A stretch of DNA of 64,000 nt, taken from positions 84,319,025 through 84,383,024 of the forward strand of contig CM043958.1 of the NCBI GenBank assembly GCA_014529385.2, written 5' to 3'. This document shows, piece after piece, positions 33,609 to 45,569 of this stretch. Position numbers and translations under genes: made by a program. Below the pieces are notes generated by a model. That model saw nothing but the letters and a program-made list of their open reading frames with translations, made no database searches and was not told where the DNA came from. Source of the stretch: Adiantum capillus-veneris. Its lineage: Eukaryota; Streptophyta; Polypodiopsida; Polypodiales; Pteridaceae. Within the stretch, counting starts at the first letter, position 1. The number at the start of each line of letters is the position of its first letter.

Positions 33609-33687
33609 ATGTTGTGATGTTTACTCAAGAGGTGGGGCCGGCATCAATTCAGGCACTCGAGGTGTGTTTGTCCATGCTAAGGTTGGT

Positions 33688-36006
33688 CTATTGGCCATCG
33701 CGCTTAAATACTATGCAATCCTTAGCTTGATGACCATACCTTCCACATGCATTGCAGTTCCCATTGAATTTTACTCTAAAAGTAGGGCATTCACTGGTAC
33801 TATGCGGTCCATAGCATACTGAGCACCATTGCTGCTCCGTTCTTGGATACATATGATTGTTTTGCGGAGCAACATTGTCTCTAAGACTCTCTTGAATAGC
33901 CTTGGTGAGATCTGCTAAAGTCATCTCAGATATCTTTGTCTCTTTAGCAATAGGCTTTAGGGTCATTGGTTGATGCCCTGATGCTTGCGAGCTAATAGAT
34001 TTAGGCTCAACAGACACTCTTTCTCCTTGAATCATTAAATTATCTTCCAATTGGATCACATTGGTGGTGACTGCTTCCCAAGTGGTGATACCTCTAATGA
34101 CTAGGCCATCGTAGATATCCTCATGTCGTAATCCCCTAATGAATCTATCAAGCAATTGGTTATTGTTGAAGCGCTCATTTGGATTACAACGAGAATTCAA
34201 ATGCTTCAAGCGACTTATAAAGTCTCTCACCGACTCTCCTTCCTCTCGTTGGGCTTTCTGGAGCTGAGAGGCTACACCCAAAGCACTCCCTCTCGTATGT
34301 ATTATTTTAAGAACAGTCTCCTAAGATTAGGGTACATCATTTTTTCTTCCACCCTTAGGGTTCTATACCAATCCCCAGCCTTTCCACTTAAGGTTAGGCT
34401 TAAAGCATTGCTCTTATCTAGGTCATTGTGTTCTCCTAGAGAATCACATATTTGCTCAAACACTTTGATATACTTTCTCACATCCCCGTCTCCACTAAGG
34501 TTTTGTGTGAGCTTGGCTATTTGTACTGCCTTACTTCTAGGCTCTCTATCAGGCGTGTTACGAATATTCTCAGCAATAGATCGACCAATAGCTTGAGCAA
34601 ATGTTGCCAAGTCACCTAAGTGAGCAGGCACCGTGGGTGAAGGTTCTCCAGAGACTACATGTGGAGTAGGTATTGGCATTGGGCTTGGCGCATAGGAAGC
34701 CCTTGGGTTCCACGTTGGGTATGATGTTGTGCCATGTGGTGGTCCATAGTTCATATGTGTGGCCATAGGCATAGCAGACGTCGGATGTGACATGATAATG
34801 CTAGCCGGTATAGTCCTATGGAAATAAGAACTTGTGTATTGTGGTTGTGGAGCATAGGTAGTTGAATCAATGGGAGGGGTAGGGACTACATGAGTGTGAT
34901 GACCCATAGGTGCATAAGATTGGTACACACTTGTAGGTACTGTTCAGGCATTGAGCTACCATGTAGTGGTGCTTTACTAACAAATGAGGTCCATGGCGTG
35001 TTTCTCGGCATGCCCATCATTGGGGTAGGCATGGTAGCCGTGGTGTCATCAAGGGAAAGATGAGCTAGACTTGGAAAGGTAAAGCTATCACTTGTGGGCT
35101 CAGATTGCATTGAGACCCTTGGCGAAACAACATATGGGGGATCGATGGGACTCACTGGGGAAGTCTCCATTTGTGATAGAGTGGGTTGTTTCCCTTTGCT
35201 CGTCTCTAAAAATCGCATAGGACTCGTCGAAGGTATGTTTATTCCTCGATTTTGCCTCTCGGACTGGATAATCCTATGGATGACATTGCAGATCATGTGT
35301 TGTTGTTCCTCTAGACTAGTGGCACTAGATGTGGATTGTACAACTTCTAACCAACCCACATGGTATGTGTAGCCCATATATAGGTCGGTCAAAGTCTCCG
35401 TGTGTAGGTCATATTCCCATATTTCATTGAAAAATACCACGTCCAAACTTGGTGTACTAGAGGGTTTCCGAGAGGTGAATGCAATGTTGCTTTCCGTGTT
35501 TTGACTTTTAGTCACCGCTACCTTAGAGGCGACTTTGGAAGGTGGTAGCTCGGTAGGGCCCTCATTAAATGAGGTAGGTAGAATGTCCACGTGGACACTC
35601 TGAGGGAGTGTGGGGTCTACAGGAGATGTGAATGGTGATTCTACTTCCCCACCCCCTTCGTTTACTTCACTAGCCGTAGGTTCAGAGCGCGTAGCTCTAC
35701 TAAAAGTTTCCATCAAACGTCTAAAAACATTTCAGGTTGTTGGGCCCAGCTAGGTACGGTTTCATTTGTTCCCCCTGGGCTTTGCGTAAGATGCTCTTCC
35801 ATAATATCGTAGTCAGAGGAAGAGTCGCTAGCCGCTATATTTGGGTCTTGGGTTGTACTACCTTGGGTCCCCGCCGAGGGCGTAGACCCTATCATGGAAG
35901 GATAGTGAGTACCCCCATAAATTGAAGCACTAGCTAGTTGTTCGGACTCTAGCACACAACCAGAGCATAGATACATGTGCTTTGTGTGCCCTACAAGTGT
36001 CGGCAA
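33688..36006 (-). pseudogene. Y2 Gag (capsid and zinc knuckles 1-2)
   Basis: Gag is spread over four overlapping frames, with frameshifts near 35715, 34910 and 34290. The N-terminal 330 residues are Ser/Pro/Thr-rich and disordered. The capsid part reads AKLTQNLSGDGDVRKYIKVF, LTLSGKAGDWYRTL, then a VASQLQKAQREEGESV and FIRGLRHEDIYDGL core, typical of plant Retrotrans_gag. It ends with CSVCYGPHSTSEC and CNACGRYGHQAKDC. Start MPTLVGH at 36006 is tentative. Confidence 0.75.
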
Positions 36007-36009
36007 GTA

Positions 36010-36790
36010 CCCTCAAAGGTTACTTGCTTTATTTTGTGGTGTTTTGCACCCCGTTTTCTACTTGATTTTTTCTTGTTTTTGATGTTTTTTGAATGTTTTT
36101 TAATGTTTGATTTTTTTGATTAAAGTGTGATAGCTCGAAATGAGCATATCACTTAGAGGGTCGCTGTGTGCTTTACAACACAACTTTCGGGCATCTGACG
36201 TTCCGTTGGTCCTCAAAAAATCGATTTTTAGCTACGTGTGAAGCTAAAATTCTTTTCTTTTTTTTTAAAGGCGACTGAGGCCTAGGCCTGAGCATGAGCT
36301 TGGGCTTCGGTTTGGGTCTGGGCTTGGGTCTGGGAGATATTCCCGATCCCGGTCCTACCTTTAAATTTTTTTGTTTTATTTTTATTTGATTTTTTATTTT
36401 TTATAGAAGGATAAGGTCGCCGCGGCCTACGAGAGAGCACACACACACTCTATCTACCTACTTCTAACTAATACACCTACTCTTACACACTAACACACTC
36501 TATTAACTCTCACTAATCTACTTCCTACTTAATGTACACAGAAAACTAACTACTTTACTACATAGAGAATAAACACAGAACCTTTGAAATCTCCATTAAC
36601 AAAAAAAACTAACTACCTTAATACACAGAGAATAAACACAGTACCTTTGAAATCTCCATTAACAAAAAAAACACACAATATAACACCAAATCCCTCTTCT
36701 CAACACACACACACTCCTTCCCTACCTTTCCTATAATTGAAATTGCACCACGGAGAAGCACAGAGTGCTACTCGAGCTTAATGCACGGCA
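36010..36790 (-). other. Y2 5' leader
   Basis: Untranslated leader between primer-binding site and gag, nearly the same as Y1 41950-42680. It contains a Gly/Arg-codon-like GC block (CTGAGGCCTAGGCCTGAG at about 36276) and tandem-like copies of TTTGAAATCTCCATTAAC near 36583 and 36644. No gene is supported. Confidence 0.6.
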
Positions 36791-36791
36791 T

Positions 36792-36809
36792 TCCCCGGCA
36801 GCGGCGCCA
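36792..36809 (-). other. Y2 primer-binding site (tRNA-Asp)
   Basis: TGGCGCCGCTGCCGGGGA on the minus strand, four bases from the LTR edge at 36814; the same type as in elements A and Y1. Confidence 0.9.
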
Positions 36810-36813
36810 AAAA

Positions 36814-37053
36814 TGTGCGCGTATATCGCACGTGTCAATGCAAGGAACTTGGCGATACACCGTTTGCGATCCACAAATGGCTCCAAGCACACAACAAGCC
36901 TAAACTAGTAAGCTCAAAGAAGACTATGGTGTGTCACTCATCGCTCTACGCTTGCTTCGTGGAGGATTCCTCGCCGCGAAGAAGAAGGAGCCGCCGCTTC
37001 ACCGCGCTCAACCACTTCGCCGCCGCTGTGCCTTCGTAATGCTCGATCGCCCA

Positions 37054-37143
<90 letters not shown>

Positions 37144-37487
37144 TACACACACACACACAAGGAGGTGAAGAAGAAGAAGATGGAGATGGAGATGGAGATG
37201 GAGCAAGAGCACTCTTCTATTGCACAAATGAGAGAATGAGTGAATTTTAGGTTTAGTTGACTTTTATATGAGCTCGCCCCATTCACACTTGGGCGCCCAT
37301 GCTTAGCCAACTAATCCCTTGAATGTTCCAGTTAGAGTGCGCCTCTCATCGGCGATCACTCTTACCCTTTTCCTATTGGACTGACAAGCCCGGTACCTGA
37401 CTCTACCAAATAAATAATACAATGTCCGCCGTAGGTTACAACGTCCGTCATAGGTAATAGGGTCTCCGTGAGCCATGAGGGTTAACA
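36814..37487 (-). repeat. Y2 5' LTR (674 bp)
   Basis: Edges TGTGCGCGTATAT and GGGTTAACA. It has (CT)n 37055-37120 and (AC)n to 37160, longer than in the 3' LTR, and the TATA box at 37261-37271 (minus strand). Confidence 0.92.
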
Positions 37488-37492
37488 GCTAG

Positions 37493-38596
37493 GTGGACCC
37501 AATGCACATTGTCCGACTCAGTAATCCCAGGTAGTACATCCATATAAGGAGAATCTTTCCCAACATCAGTGTCCGCTTTACACGTGTAACAATACTGCAA
37601 TGGGGCCGAGTGAACTGTGGTGTTACATCTATGAGCAATTATAAACCTGTTTCCTAGCGGATGTGCTCAACCCATCACAAGATCCACTCAAATGACAAAA
37701 TCTTGGAACTGCAAGTAGACATGGTTTTTAGACCAGTCATGCACCATTTTTTCTTCCCTCATGAAAGGACGTCCTAAGATCATCTCCGATGCCATAGTGT
37801 GTTTGGGGAAATCCATAACAATAAAGGTAATCCTTACTTTATGTCCAAAGACCTTGATCGTGAGATCTTCTAGCATCCAAATAGGTTTAACAATAGACCC
37901 ATTGGCCATCTTCACCACTATGGTTGTGGTCGCAAGGTGAGGTCTTCCCATAGCTTCCCAACATTTTTTAGTCACAATGCTAACCCCAGCGCCACCATCA
38001 AGGATTCCCTTCACAGTTAATCCCTTAGTAGTGATTAGTATGGTCACATTGGATTCATCACCCTCAAAGTATTGTCCCAACTTGTTAACACGTATTTCTA
38101 TAACAAGGTTCTCATCTAGGTGGGGTTGTGGATCTATGTATTCCTCCTCTATTGGCATCTCCCCAGCTCTATCCATCTGTGCAAATTGTGGTAGCCCAAA
38201 CTTTAGTTCTCCACTGAGGAAGGCTCGAAGAGCTGAGACTAGCTCAGGGTCTTTATATAGTTTGGACATGATGGTGGTTCTAACTTCTTAAGACATGAAA
38301 TCCATCAATTTGGCAATGTTTAATGGCACCTTTTGGCCTTGAGTCCCTTGACATGGGGAAGATGGGATCTCCATTTCTTCGATAGGATCAGGTAGTCCCT
38401 CTGTAAACATTCTTTCCATCAAGAAGTGAGTACGCCCACTTTCCCATGACTTTAAGTCACTTTCTTCTTGGATGACACTAGGTATGTCCACGGGTCTATG
38501 GACTTGGTGAGGTTGTTGTTGCATAGGGAACACGGTGTCTGTAATCTGGATCTTCCTAGGTGCTGGTTCTAGATCCCTTTGGGTATCTTCTACCAA
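37493..38596 (-). pseudogene. Y1 protease 1 and Gag C-terminal linker
   Basis: Counterpart of Y2 31607-32707, in two frames (37688-38269 and 38288-38596) separated by a stop. The active site is again DGGAGVSIV and the ILGRPFMREEKMV strand is kept. A stop near 37688 and others lie before the Y2 insertion point at 37493. The coding sequence continues at 24101. Confidence 0.78.
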
Positions 38597-38704
38597 ACTC
38601 CTTAATTGCTTGACTCGCTCAATCTCCTCTGTAGGATTTGGGTAAGTTCCTATCTTCTTTTTGGATCCTGGCCATTGTGGCTCATGAAGATCTTCCTTGG
38701 TGGT

Positions 38705-39415
38705 TTATATGTTAGTGGTCGTTTTGGTCTCCATGGTTTCACCTGAATCAGAATCTTCTTCAGCGTCGTTCATATATACGGGGTCATCACCAGTCCCTAT
38801 GTTGGTCCTTGAACTGGGGTCTGACTTCGCTGCTTTTTGCGATCTCTTTCTTTGTGTTTTCTTCTTTTTTTGAGATTGGGCAATTGATGCTGTGTCTCTT
38901 TCCTCCAGAATATAATTTTGTTTTTGGAGCATCGATCGTGTGAGTACGTTTACTGGTACCACGGGTGTACTTGGTGATGGCTCCTCAGTAACTTCAATCA
39001 AGTTTAATGGCGTGATCTTAGGTGCATTTGGATTATTTGGACATTGGGCAATCAAATGATCTATGCCACATCAATTACACATGAGTATCGACATTGTAGA
39101 CGTGCTCACTTGATTGGTTTGCATTAGTGTGGAATTTGTTTGTAGCCTAATAAGACACTCAGCTACCCGATGTGGACCTCCACACTCATAGCATTGAAGA
39201 GGTGGTCTCTTAGTAGTGTAGTTGATATTTTGGCCTCTTGCCGCAAGAGCAGCTACTTGATATTCAGGTTTCAGTTGTCCCCAATAGTCCTCCATGTAGC
39301 ATTTTGGACTTTCTTCAAGCACATCCATCCCATAGGCGATATTAGGATGTTGGTAAGGGTGTTGTTTTAACAACATTTTGGGCCCTAGGGACCATATGTT
39401 GTGATGTTTGTTCAA
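38705..39415 (-). pseudogene. Y1 Gag zinc knuckles 3 and 4
   Basis: CYECGGPHRVAEC is intact here. The fourth motif reads CN-stop-CGIDHMIAQC, where the stop is TGA in place of the Arg codon CGA kept in Y2. About 100 bases found in Y2 (33440-33540) are missing near 39350. Confidence 0.7.
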
Positions 39416-39479
39416 GAGGTGGGGCCGGCATCATTTCCGGCACTCGAGGTGTGTTTGTCCATGCTAAGGTTGGTCTATT

Positions 39480-41920
39480 GGCCATCGCGCTTAAATACTA
39501 TGCAATCCTTAGCTTGATGACCATACCTTCCACATGCATTGCAGTTCCCAATGAATTTTACTCTAAAAGTAGGGCATTCACTGGTACTATGCGGTCCATG
39601 TCATACTGAGCACCATTGTTGCTCCCTTCTTCGATACATATGATTGTTTTGCGGAGCACGATTGTCTCTAAGACTCTCTTGAATAGCCTTGGTGAGATCT
39701 GCTAAAGTCATCTCAGATATCTTTGGCTCTTTAGCAATAGGCTTTAGGGTCATTGGCTGATGCCCTGATGCTTGCGAGCTAATAGATTTAGGTTCAATAG
39801 ACACTCTTTCTCCTTGAATCATTAATTTATCCTCCAATTGGATGGCATTGGTGGTGACTGCTTCCCAAGTGGTGATACCTCTAATGACTAGGCCATTATA
39901 GATATCCTCATGTCGTAATCCCCTAATGAATCTATCAAGCAATTGTTTATTGTTGAAGCGCTCATTTGGATTACAACAAGAATTCAAATGCTTCAAGTGA
40001 CTTATAAAGTCTCTCACCGACTCTCCTTCCTCTCGTTGGGCTTTCTGGAGCTGAGAGGCTACACCCCAAAGCACTCCCTCTTGTATGTATTCTTTTAAGA
40101 ACAGTCTCCTAAGAGTAGGGTAAATCGTTTTTTCTTCCACTCTTAGGGTTCTATACCAATCCCTAGCCTTTCCACTTAAGGTTAGGCTTAAAGCATTGCT
40201 CTTATGCAAGTCATTGTGTTCTCCTAGAGAATCGCATATTTATTCAAACACTTCGATATGATTGCTCACATCCCCGGCTCCACTAAATTTTTGTGTGAGC
40301 TTGGCTATTTGTATTGCCTTACTTCTAGGCTCTCTATCAGGCGTGTTACGCATATTTCAACAATAGATCGACCAATAGCTTGAGCAAATGTTGCCAAGTC
40401 ACCTAAGTGAGCAGGCACCATGGGTGAAGGTTCTCCAGAGACTACATGTGGAGTAGGTATTGACATTGGGCTTGGCGCATAGGAAGCCCTTGGGTTCCAC
40501 GTTGGGTACGATGTTGTGCCATGTGGTGGTCCATAGTTCATATGTGTGGCCCTAGGCATAGCAGACATCGGATGTGACATGATAATGCTAGCCGGTATAG
40601 TCCTATGGAAATAAGAACTTGTGTATTGTGGTTGTGGAGCATAGGTAGTTGAATCAATGGGAGGGGTAGGGACTACATGAGTGTGATGACCCATAGGTGC
40701 ATAAGATTGGTACACACTTGTAGGTACTGTTCAGGCATTGAGCTACCATGTAGTGGTGCTTTACTAACAAATGAGGTCCATGGCGTGTTTCTCGGCATGC
40801 CCATCATTGGGGTAGGCATGGTAGCTGTGGTGTCATCAAGGGAAAGATGAGCTAGACTTGGAAAGGTGAAGCTATCACTTGTGGGCTCAGATTGCACTGA
40901 GAACCCTGGAGAAACAACATATGGAGGATCCATCGGACTTACCAAGGGAGTCTCCATTTGTGATAAGGTCGGTTGTTTAGCCTTACCTGTATCCAAGAAT
41001 CTCATGAGACCGGTTGAAGGCATGTTGATCCCCTTGTTCTGTCTCTCTAACTCAATGACCCTATGGATGACCTCACAAACTCTTTGTTGTTTATCCTCCA
41101 CACTAATAGCACCCATTGTGGATTGTAGGACATCTAACCAACCCACTTGATAGGTGTGACCTGTGTATAGGTCGGTTAGAGTCTTTGTTTGTAATCCGTA
41201 CTCCTAGTTCTCATTTAAGAACACTCCATCTAGGATTGAGGTGCTAGGGGTGTCCTTTGAGCTAGATGCAATGTTGCTTTCTAGGGGTTGGCCCTTAGCG
41301 GTTGCTAAATCAGGAGCACTTGATTGCTCTCTTAGCAAGGATATTGACATAGGAGCTTTCGCTTTTAACTCTCTTTGTTGCTCTGCCTTGCGTAAGCTCT
41401 CGACTTCCTTTTCCCTCGCTACAAGGATATATCGCTCAACCTCTTGCACTTCGACAACGCTTCTACCATCGGGTAATATGACCTCGGAGGGAAATAACTC
41501 TGAAGATTCAGGAGGTGCAGTGAATGAAGTATTCACGTGCACATTCTCTAACGGTATAGGGTCTACGTTTGTCACAAATGGAGAATTTACTTCCCCACCC
41601 CCCTCATTTACATCATTAGCTCCATGTTGGGAGCGAGTGGCTCTACTAAAGGTTTCCTTCAGGCGGCTAAGCACGCTCGGCCCGGACCGAGGACCCATGG
41701 CATGCATGTCATGGCTTGAGCTATCGGGATTAGGCATTGGGAAACCCTCCATGACGTCGTAGTCAGAGGAAGAGTCACTAGCCGCTATGTTCGGGTCTTG
41801 GTTTGTACTACCCTGGGTCCCCGCCGAGGGTCCAGAACCTAAAGTAGGTGGATATTGAGAACTCGTGTAAGTCGAAATTCTCTCTAGTTGCTCCGTCTCT
41901 AGCACACGACCAGAGCACAA
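39480..41920 (-). pseudogene. Y1 Gag (capsid and variable N-terminus)
   Basis: Same capsid core as Y2 (SGKARDWYRTL, FIRGLRHEDIYNGL), with the two knuckle motifs partly broken near 39500-39610. Frames change near 40215, 40330 and 41150. The N-terminal part at 41200-41700 differs strongly from Y2 and includes a charged, probably coiled-coil helix (AREKEVESLRKAEQQREL) that Y2 lacks. The start at about 41920 is tentative. Confidence 0.72.
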
Positions 41921-41949
41921 GTGCGTGTGCCTTTGGCACCCTACAAACG

Positions 41950-42680
41950 TCGGCGAATAACCTCGAAGGTTAACCTCTTGCCTTTTTTAAGTGTCCGTTT
42001 TCACTCGTGTTTTTTACGTTTTTAATGTTTTTCTTTTATTAAAGTGTTGTGATATCTTGAAACGAGCGTATCACTTAGAGGGTTGCTGTGTGCTTTACAG
42101 CACAATTTTTGGGCATCTCAAGTTCCGTTGGTTCTCCAAAAATCAATTTTTAGCTACGTGTGAAGCTAAAATTCATTTTTTTAAAAGGCGACTGAGGCCT
42201 AGGCCTGAGCGTGAGCTTGGGCTTGGGTCTAGGAGATATTCCCGATCCCGATCCTACCTTAATTTTTTTAAATTTTAATTTTATTTTATTTTATAAAGGA
42301 TAAGGTCGCCACGGCCTGCGCGAGAGCACACACACACTCTATCTACCTACTTCTAACTAATACACCTACTCTTACACACTAACACACTCTATTAACTCTC
42401 ACTAATCTACTTCCTACTTACTGTACACAGAAAACTAACTACCTTAATACACAGAGAATAAACACAGTACCTTTGAAATCTCCATTAACAAAGAAAACTA
42501 ACAACCTTAATACACAAAGAATAAACAGAGTACCTTTGAAAACTCCATTAACAAAAAAGACACATGATACAACACCAAATCCCTCTTCTCAACACACACA
42601 CACTCCTTCCCTACCTTTCCTATAATTGAAATTGCACCACGGAGAAGCACAGAGTGCTACTCGAGCTTAATGCATGGCAT
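41950..42680 (-). other. Y1 5' leader
   Basis: Near-copy of the Y2 leader at 36010-36790. No coding frame is supported. Confidence 0.6.
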
Positions 42681-42698
42681 TCCCCGGCAACGGCGCCA
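42681..42698 (-). other. Y1 primer-binding site (tRNA-Asp)
   Basis: TGGCGCCGTTGCCGGGGA on the minus strand, four bases from the LTR edge at 42703. Confidence 0.92.
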
Positions 42699-42702
42699 AA
42701 AA

Positions 42703-42942
42703 TGTGCGCGTATGTCACCCGTGTCAATGCAAGGAACTTGCCGATACACCATGTGCGAGCCACAAATGGCTCCAAGCACACAACAAGCCTAAACTAGTAA
42801 GCTCAAAGAAGGCGATGGTGTGTCACTCACCGCTCTACGCTTGCTTCGTGGAGGATTCCTCGCCGCGAAGAAGAAGGAGCCGCCGCTTCGCTGCGCTCAA
42901 CCGCTTCGCCGCCGCCATGCCATCGTCGCAATGCTCGATCAC

Positions 42943-43008
<66 letters not shown>

Positions 43009-43275
43009 ACGTATACACACACACAAGGAGATGAAGAAGAAGAAGAAGATGGAGATGGAGCAAGAGCACTCTTCTTGGGCGCCCATGATTATCCAACTAA
43101 TCCCTTGAATGTTCCAGTTAGAGTGCGCCTCTCATCGGTGATCACTCTTACCCTTTTCCTATTGGACCGACAAGCCCGGTACTTGACTCTACCAAATAAA
43201 TAATATAATGTCCGCCGTAGGTTACAACGTCCGTCTCGTAGGTGATAGGGTGTCCGTGAGTCATGAGGGTTAATA
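42703..43275 (-). repeat. Y1 5' LTR (573 bp), TATA box deleted
   Basis: Edges TGTGCGCGTATG and GGGTTAATA, the last a change from TTAACA. It has a (CT)n at 42945-43006. Near 43074 about 80 bases present in both Y2 LTRs, including the TATA box, are missing, so this promoter would be dead. Confidence 0.88.
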
Positions 43276-43280
43276 TCTCT

Positions 43281-44160
43281 AGATGGTTAAAGGCTATATG
43301 AGTAAAAGAAATCACTGTAAACGATGTGGCAAAATTTGTGTACGATGAAATATGTTGCAAGTTTGGGGTGCCACTGGAGCTTCTTTCGGATAAGGGGCCA
43401 GGATTTAGAGCTAAGCTATTAGACTTTTTATGCGCGAATATGAAGATTAGGCACCATCATATCACTCCTTATTATCCCTAATGTACTGGCAGCTTAAATG
43501 AAATATTCAATGGTGAGTTGGTACAAATTCTTTCGAAAGTGACAGAGCACCAAGGAAAGAATTGGGATTTGGAGTTTCCTAGTGCATTATGGGCTTACCG
43601 TACTTTGGTGAAGACAGGTACAGGGTTTACTCCATTTCATTTGGTATATGGGAAGGAATCACTATTGCCTATGGAAGTAGAGTTACCTGCGGTCAAGATG
43701 TTAGAGAAGTTGCTTGGGCAGCCCAGTGATGCATTCAAAGAGAGGCTCTTACAATTACAAGAGATTCAAGTGGATAGGATATGCACATTGGAACATTATG
43801 GGTAGATACAAGATAAGGCTTTGGAAAAGATAAATGAAAAGTCAAAAGTAAGGGTATCAAGAAATATGACTTGGTTTTGTGCTACAACAGTAAGTTGGAC
43901 AAGACATTCCAAAAGAAGTTTCAAATTAAGTGGGAAGGCCCTTTCAAGGTAGTGGAGTGTTTTCCGAATGGTACATATTAGTTGGCTAACCTGGATGGGA
44001 TTCTACATAAGTCAAGGGTAAATGGATTGCATCTTAAATTGTATCATGCTATATTGATGATGGTGGAGGAAGATGAGATGTCTGCAGAACAACTAATGTA
44101 TGTGAGGGATGAGGAGACCTATGAGGCGGTGAGTCTCATATCTGTTTTTGCTGCTGCTGA
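43281..44160 (+). pseudogene. Element X integrase, C-terminal part
   Basis: Continues the integrase cut at 17967. It has the second catalytic Asp (LLSDKGPGF), a stop in the ITPYYP-stop segment where PQ/CN usually follows, Glu in the GSLNEIFNGEL segment, ALWAYRT and FHLVYGKESLLP, then frameshifted C-terminal sequence ending in a VNGLHLKLYHA segment near 44060. The frame from 43518 to 43805 is open. It is inactive. Confidence 0.82.
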
Positions 44161-44198
44161 TCATGAATGATCTAGCAGGCTAGGAGATGGGCAAATTA

Positions 44199-45450
44199 TG
44201 TTAGGAGTTTTTTGAAAGAAGTGATTGCACATATGTACATCCACATGCATGGTGCATCGAATAAAGGATTGCCCATTTTCCAAAGCCAGGTGGTTACGTG
44301 GAGCCCACATGTGTACAGATAGGACAACATGTACATAGTACATCAATTTTCATTATCACCAATTCCAATGTGTTTTCCCTATAATAATTAGAATTTGGTA
44401 GCGTGTAAAAATTCTCAAGGAATGTATCCGCGGGCCGACAACATGAGGTAAGCAGGTGTGTTAAATGGCATCTAGTGGCGTCAGGAGGTCGAATGGGGTC
44501 AATATTTGCACGTGGATAAGTACGGACACAACGTGGGTATTTTGTTGTGATAATTATGTAGAAAGTTCATCATGAGGACTATATTTGGGGGCCACTTCAC
44601 ATGGTTGCGGGATGCATTATTGAAAATGTTGAGTGCGAGGTGTGCGGATGGACGTAGAAGGGTGACAAAAATGCAATGTGTGGCCAGTTTTTGGCATGTT
44701 CAGGGTCCGTTTGAAGTCAACTAAAAGGCCAAAGGTTCCCAAGGGATAAAGTGAAGTATGGACATTGAAAAACATAAGATAATACCATCAAAACATGGAG
44801 AGAAGAGGAGAAACAGCCACAACTGAGTTTTTGCTATTTTTGGAGCCTGTTTTGGCCATAAACTGCTCATCCGAGGTCGGATTTGAGCACTTTGACACTG
44901 TAGACTGGGGTTGTCGGCCGTTCCAGACGTGATGGTGCTGTCCATTTTGAAAAATTATTCACTATTTTTTTGCTATTTTGGTTGTGTAAGTTTCTCCTAT
45001 GAGCGAAGCCTCTGTTCAAATTTGTGATTGTATCTGGCATATTTCATCCATATTGTGCAAGCTATTTGCCCCATTGGTGTTGGTCCAATATCAATTATAT
45101 CTAAACATAAAAAATTCTCCTCTTTTGAGCTGAGTTTTTTGGGTGTGTGTCTCTCTCTGTGTGTTGAGTGGGCAAATGGATAGTCTCTCTCCTCTCACTC
45201 TATCGGTGTGTTCCCTGCCTCGACCAGGTGGGTTGTGTAACCCGAGTGGTTCCCCATAGTGTGTGTGTGTATTATCCCAAGGGTGTGTGTCGGGTGATCA
45301 TAGAGGCGTTGTGTGTGTTTCCATCCCGCTCACACCATCACACCGTACACATGTCACACATTTTTCTACTTTTAAATTACTTCCTACTAATCATTGTTGC
45401 TCTTTTGGTTTTTAGTTACTCATTGTGCTTTGCAGGAATGTATGTACCGT
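44199..45450 (+). repeat. Candidate 3' LTR of element X
   Basis: After the X integrase comes a purine-rich run (AGGCTAGGAGATGGGCAAA at 44177-44195), then TGTTAGGAGTT at 44199, a plausible polypurine tract and LTR edge. No second copy is present to define the right edge. The region has no supported gene and ends in TG/CT-rich sequence. Confidence 0.35.
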
Positions 45451-45569
45451 CTTGTACCGCGGACTTGACTCCACCACTTACGTACCTCACAACAACTGAG
45501 GCCAATTTCTTTTTTCGACCCCGGAGTATGTTATGGATATGGGAGCTGTACATTTATTACTCAAGTGCT

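Larger units (their letters stand above)
24107..37487 (-). mobile_element. Y2: 13.4-kb Ty3/gypsy element nested in Y1
   Basis: A full-length minus-strand element with 3' LTR 24107-24744, 5' LTR 36814-37487, a tRNA-Asp primer-binding site and a polypurine tract. The target duplication GCTAG is perfect (24102-24106 and 37488-37492) and lies inside Y1 coding sequence between protease 1 and RT; Y2 itself carries the uninterrupted version at about 31602. Its domain order is that of Y1. Frameshifts and stops inactivate it. Its LTRs differ at several percent of positions by eye, so it is not a recent insertion. Confidence 0.92.
17968..43275 (-). mobile_element. Y1: 25.3-kb insertion, Athila/Tat-type Ty3/gypsy with abnormal left end
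   Basis: Minus-strand element whose own sequence is 17968-24101 plus 37493-43275; the middle is element Y2. It is flanked by the perfect duplication TCTCT (17963-17967 and 43276-43280) within the X integrase. The right end is a 573-bp 5' LTR with a tRNA-Asp primer site. The left end is not the expected 3' LTR but about 175 bases of the LTR start in inverted orientation. Coding order is gag, protease 1, RT, RNase H, integrase, protease 2. Several CGA-to-TGA stops and frameshifts inactivate it. Confidence 0.85.
7953..44198 (+). mobile_element. Element X: decayed Tat-like Ty3/gypsy, split twice by insertions
   Basis: A plus-strand Ty3/gypsy element with gag, protease, RT, RNase H, a second RNase H and integrase in that order. 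The second RNase H before the integrase is a hallmark of the Tat group (Ogre, Retand and relatives). The element is interrupted by C1 (11211-16891) and by the Y1/Y2 nest (17968-43275); both rejoin the X reading frame when removed. No 5' LTR is found, so its left part is missing. Many stops and frameshifts show it is old and inactive. Confidence 0.85.

Noticed and set aside
17968-43275. Endogenous pararetrovirus (caulimovirid) as source of the long Y reading frames
   Set aside because: LTRs, tRNA-Asp primer site, polypurine tract, target duplications and integrase are all present; no movement-protein motif was seen.
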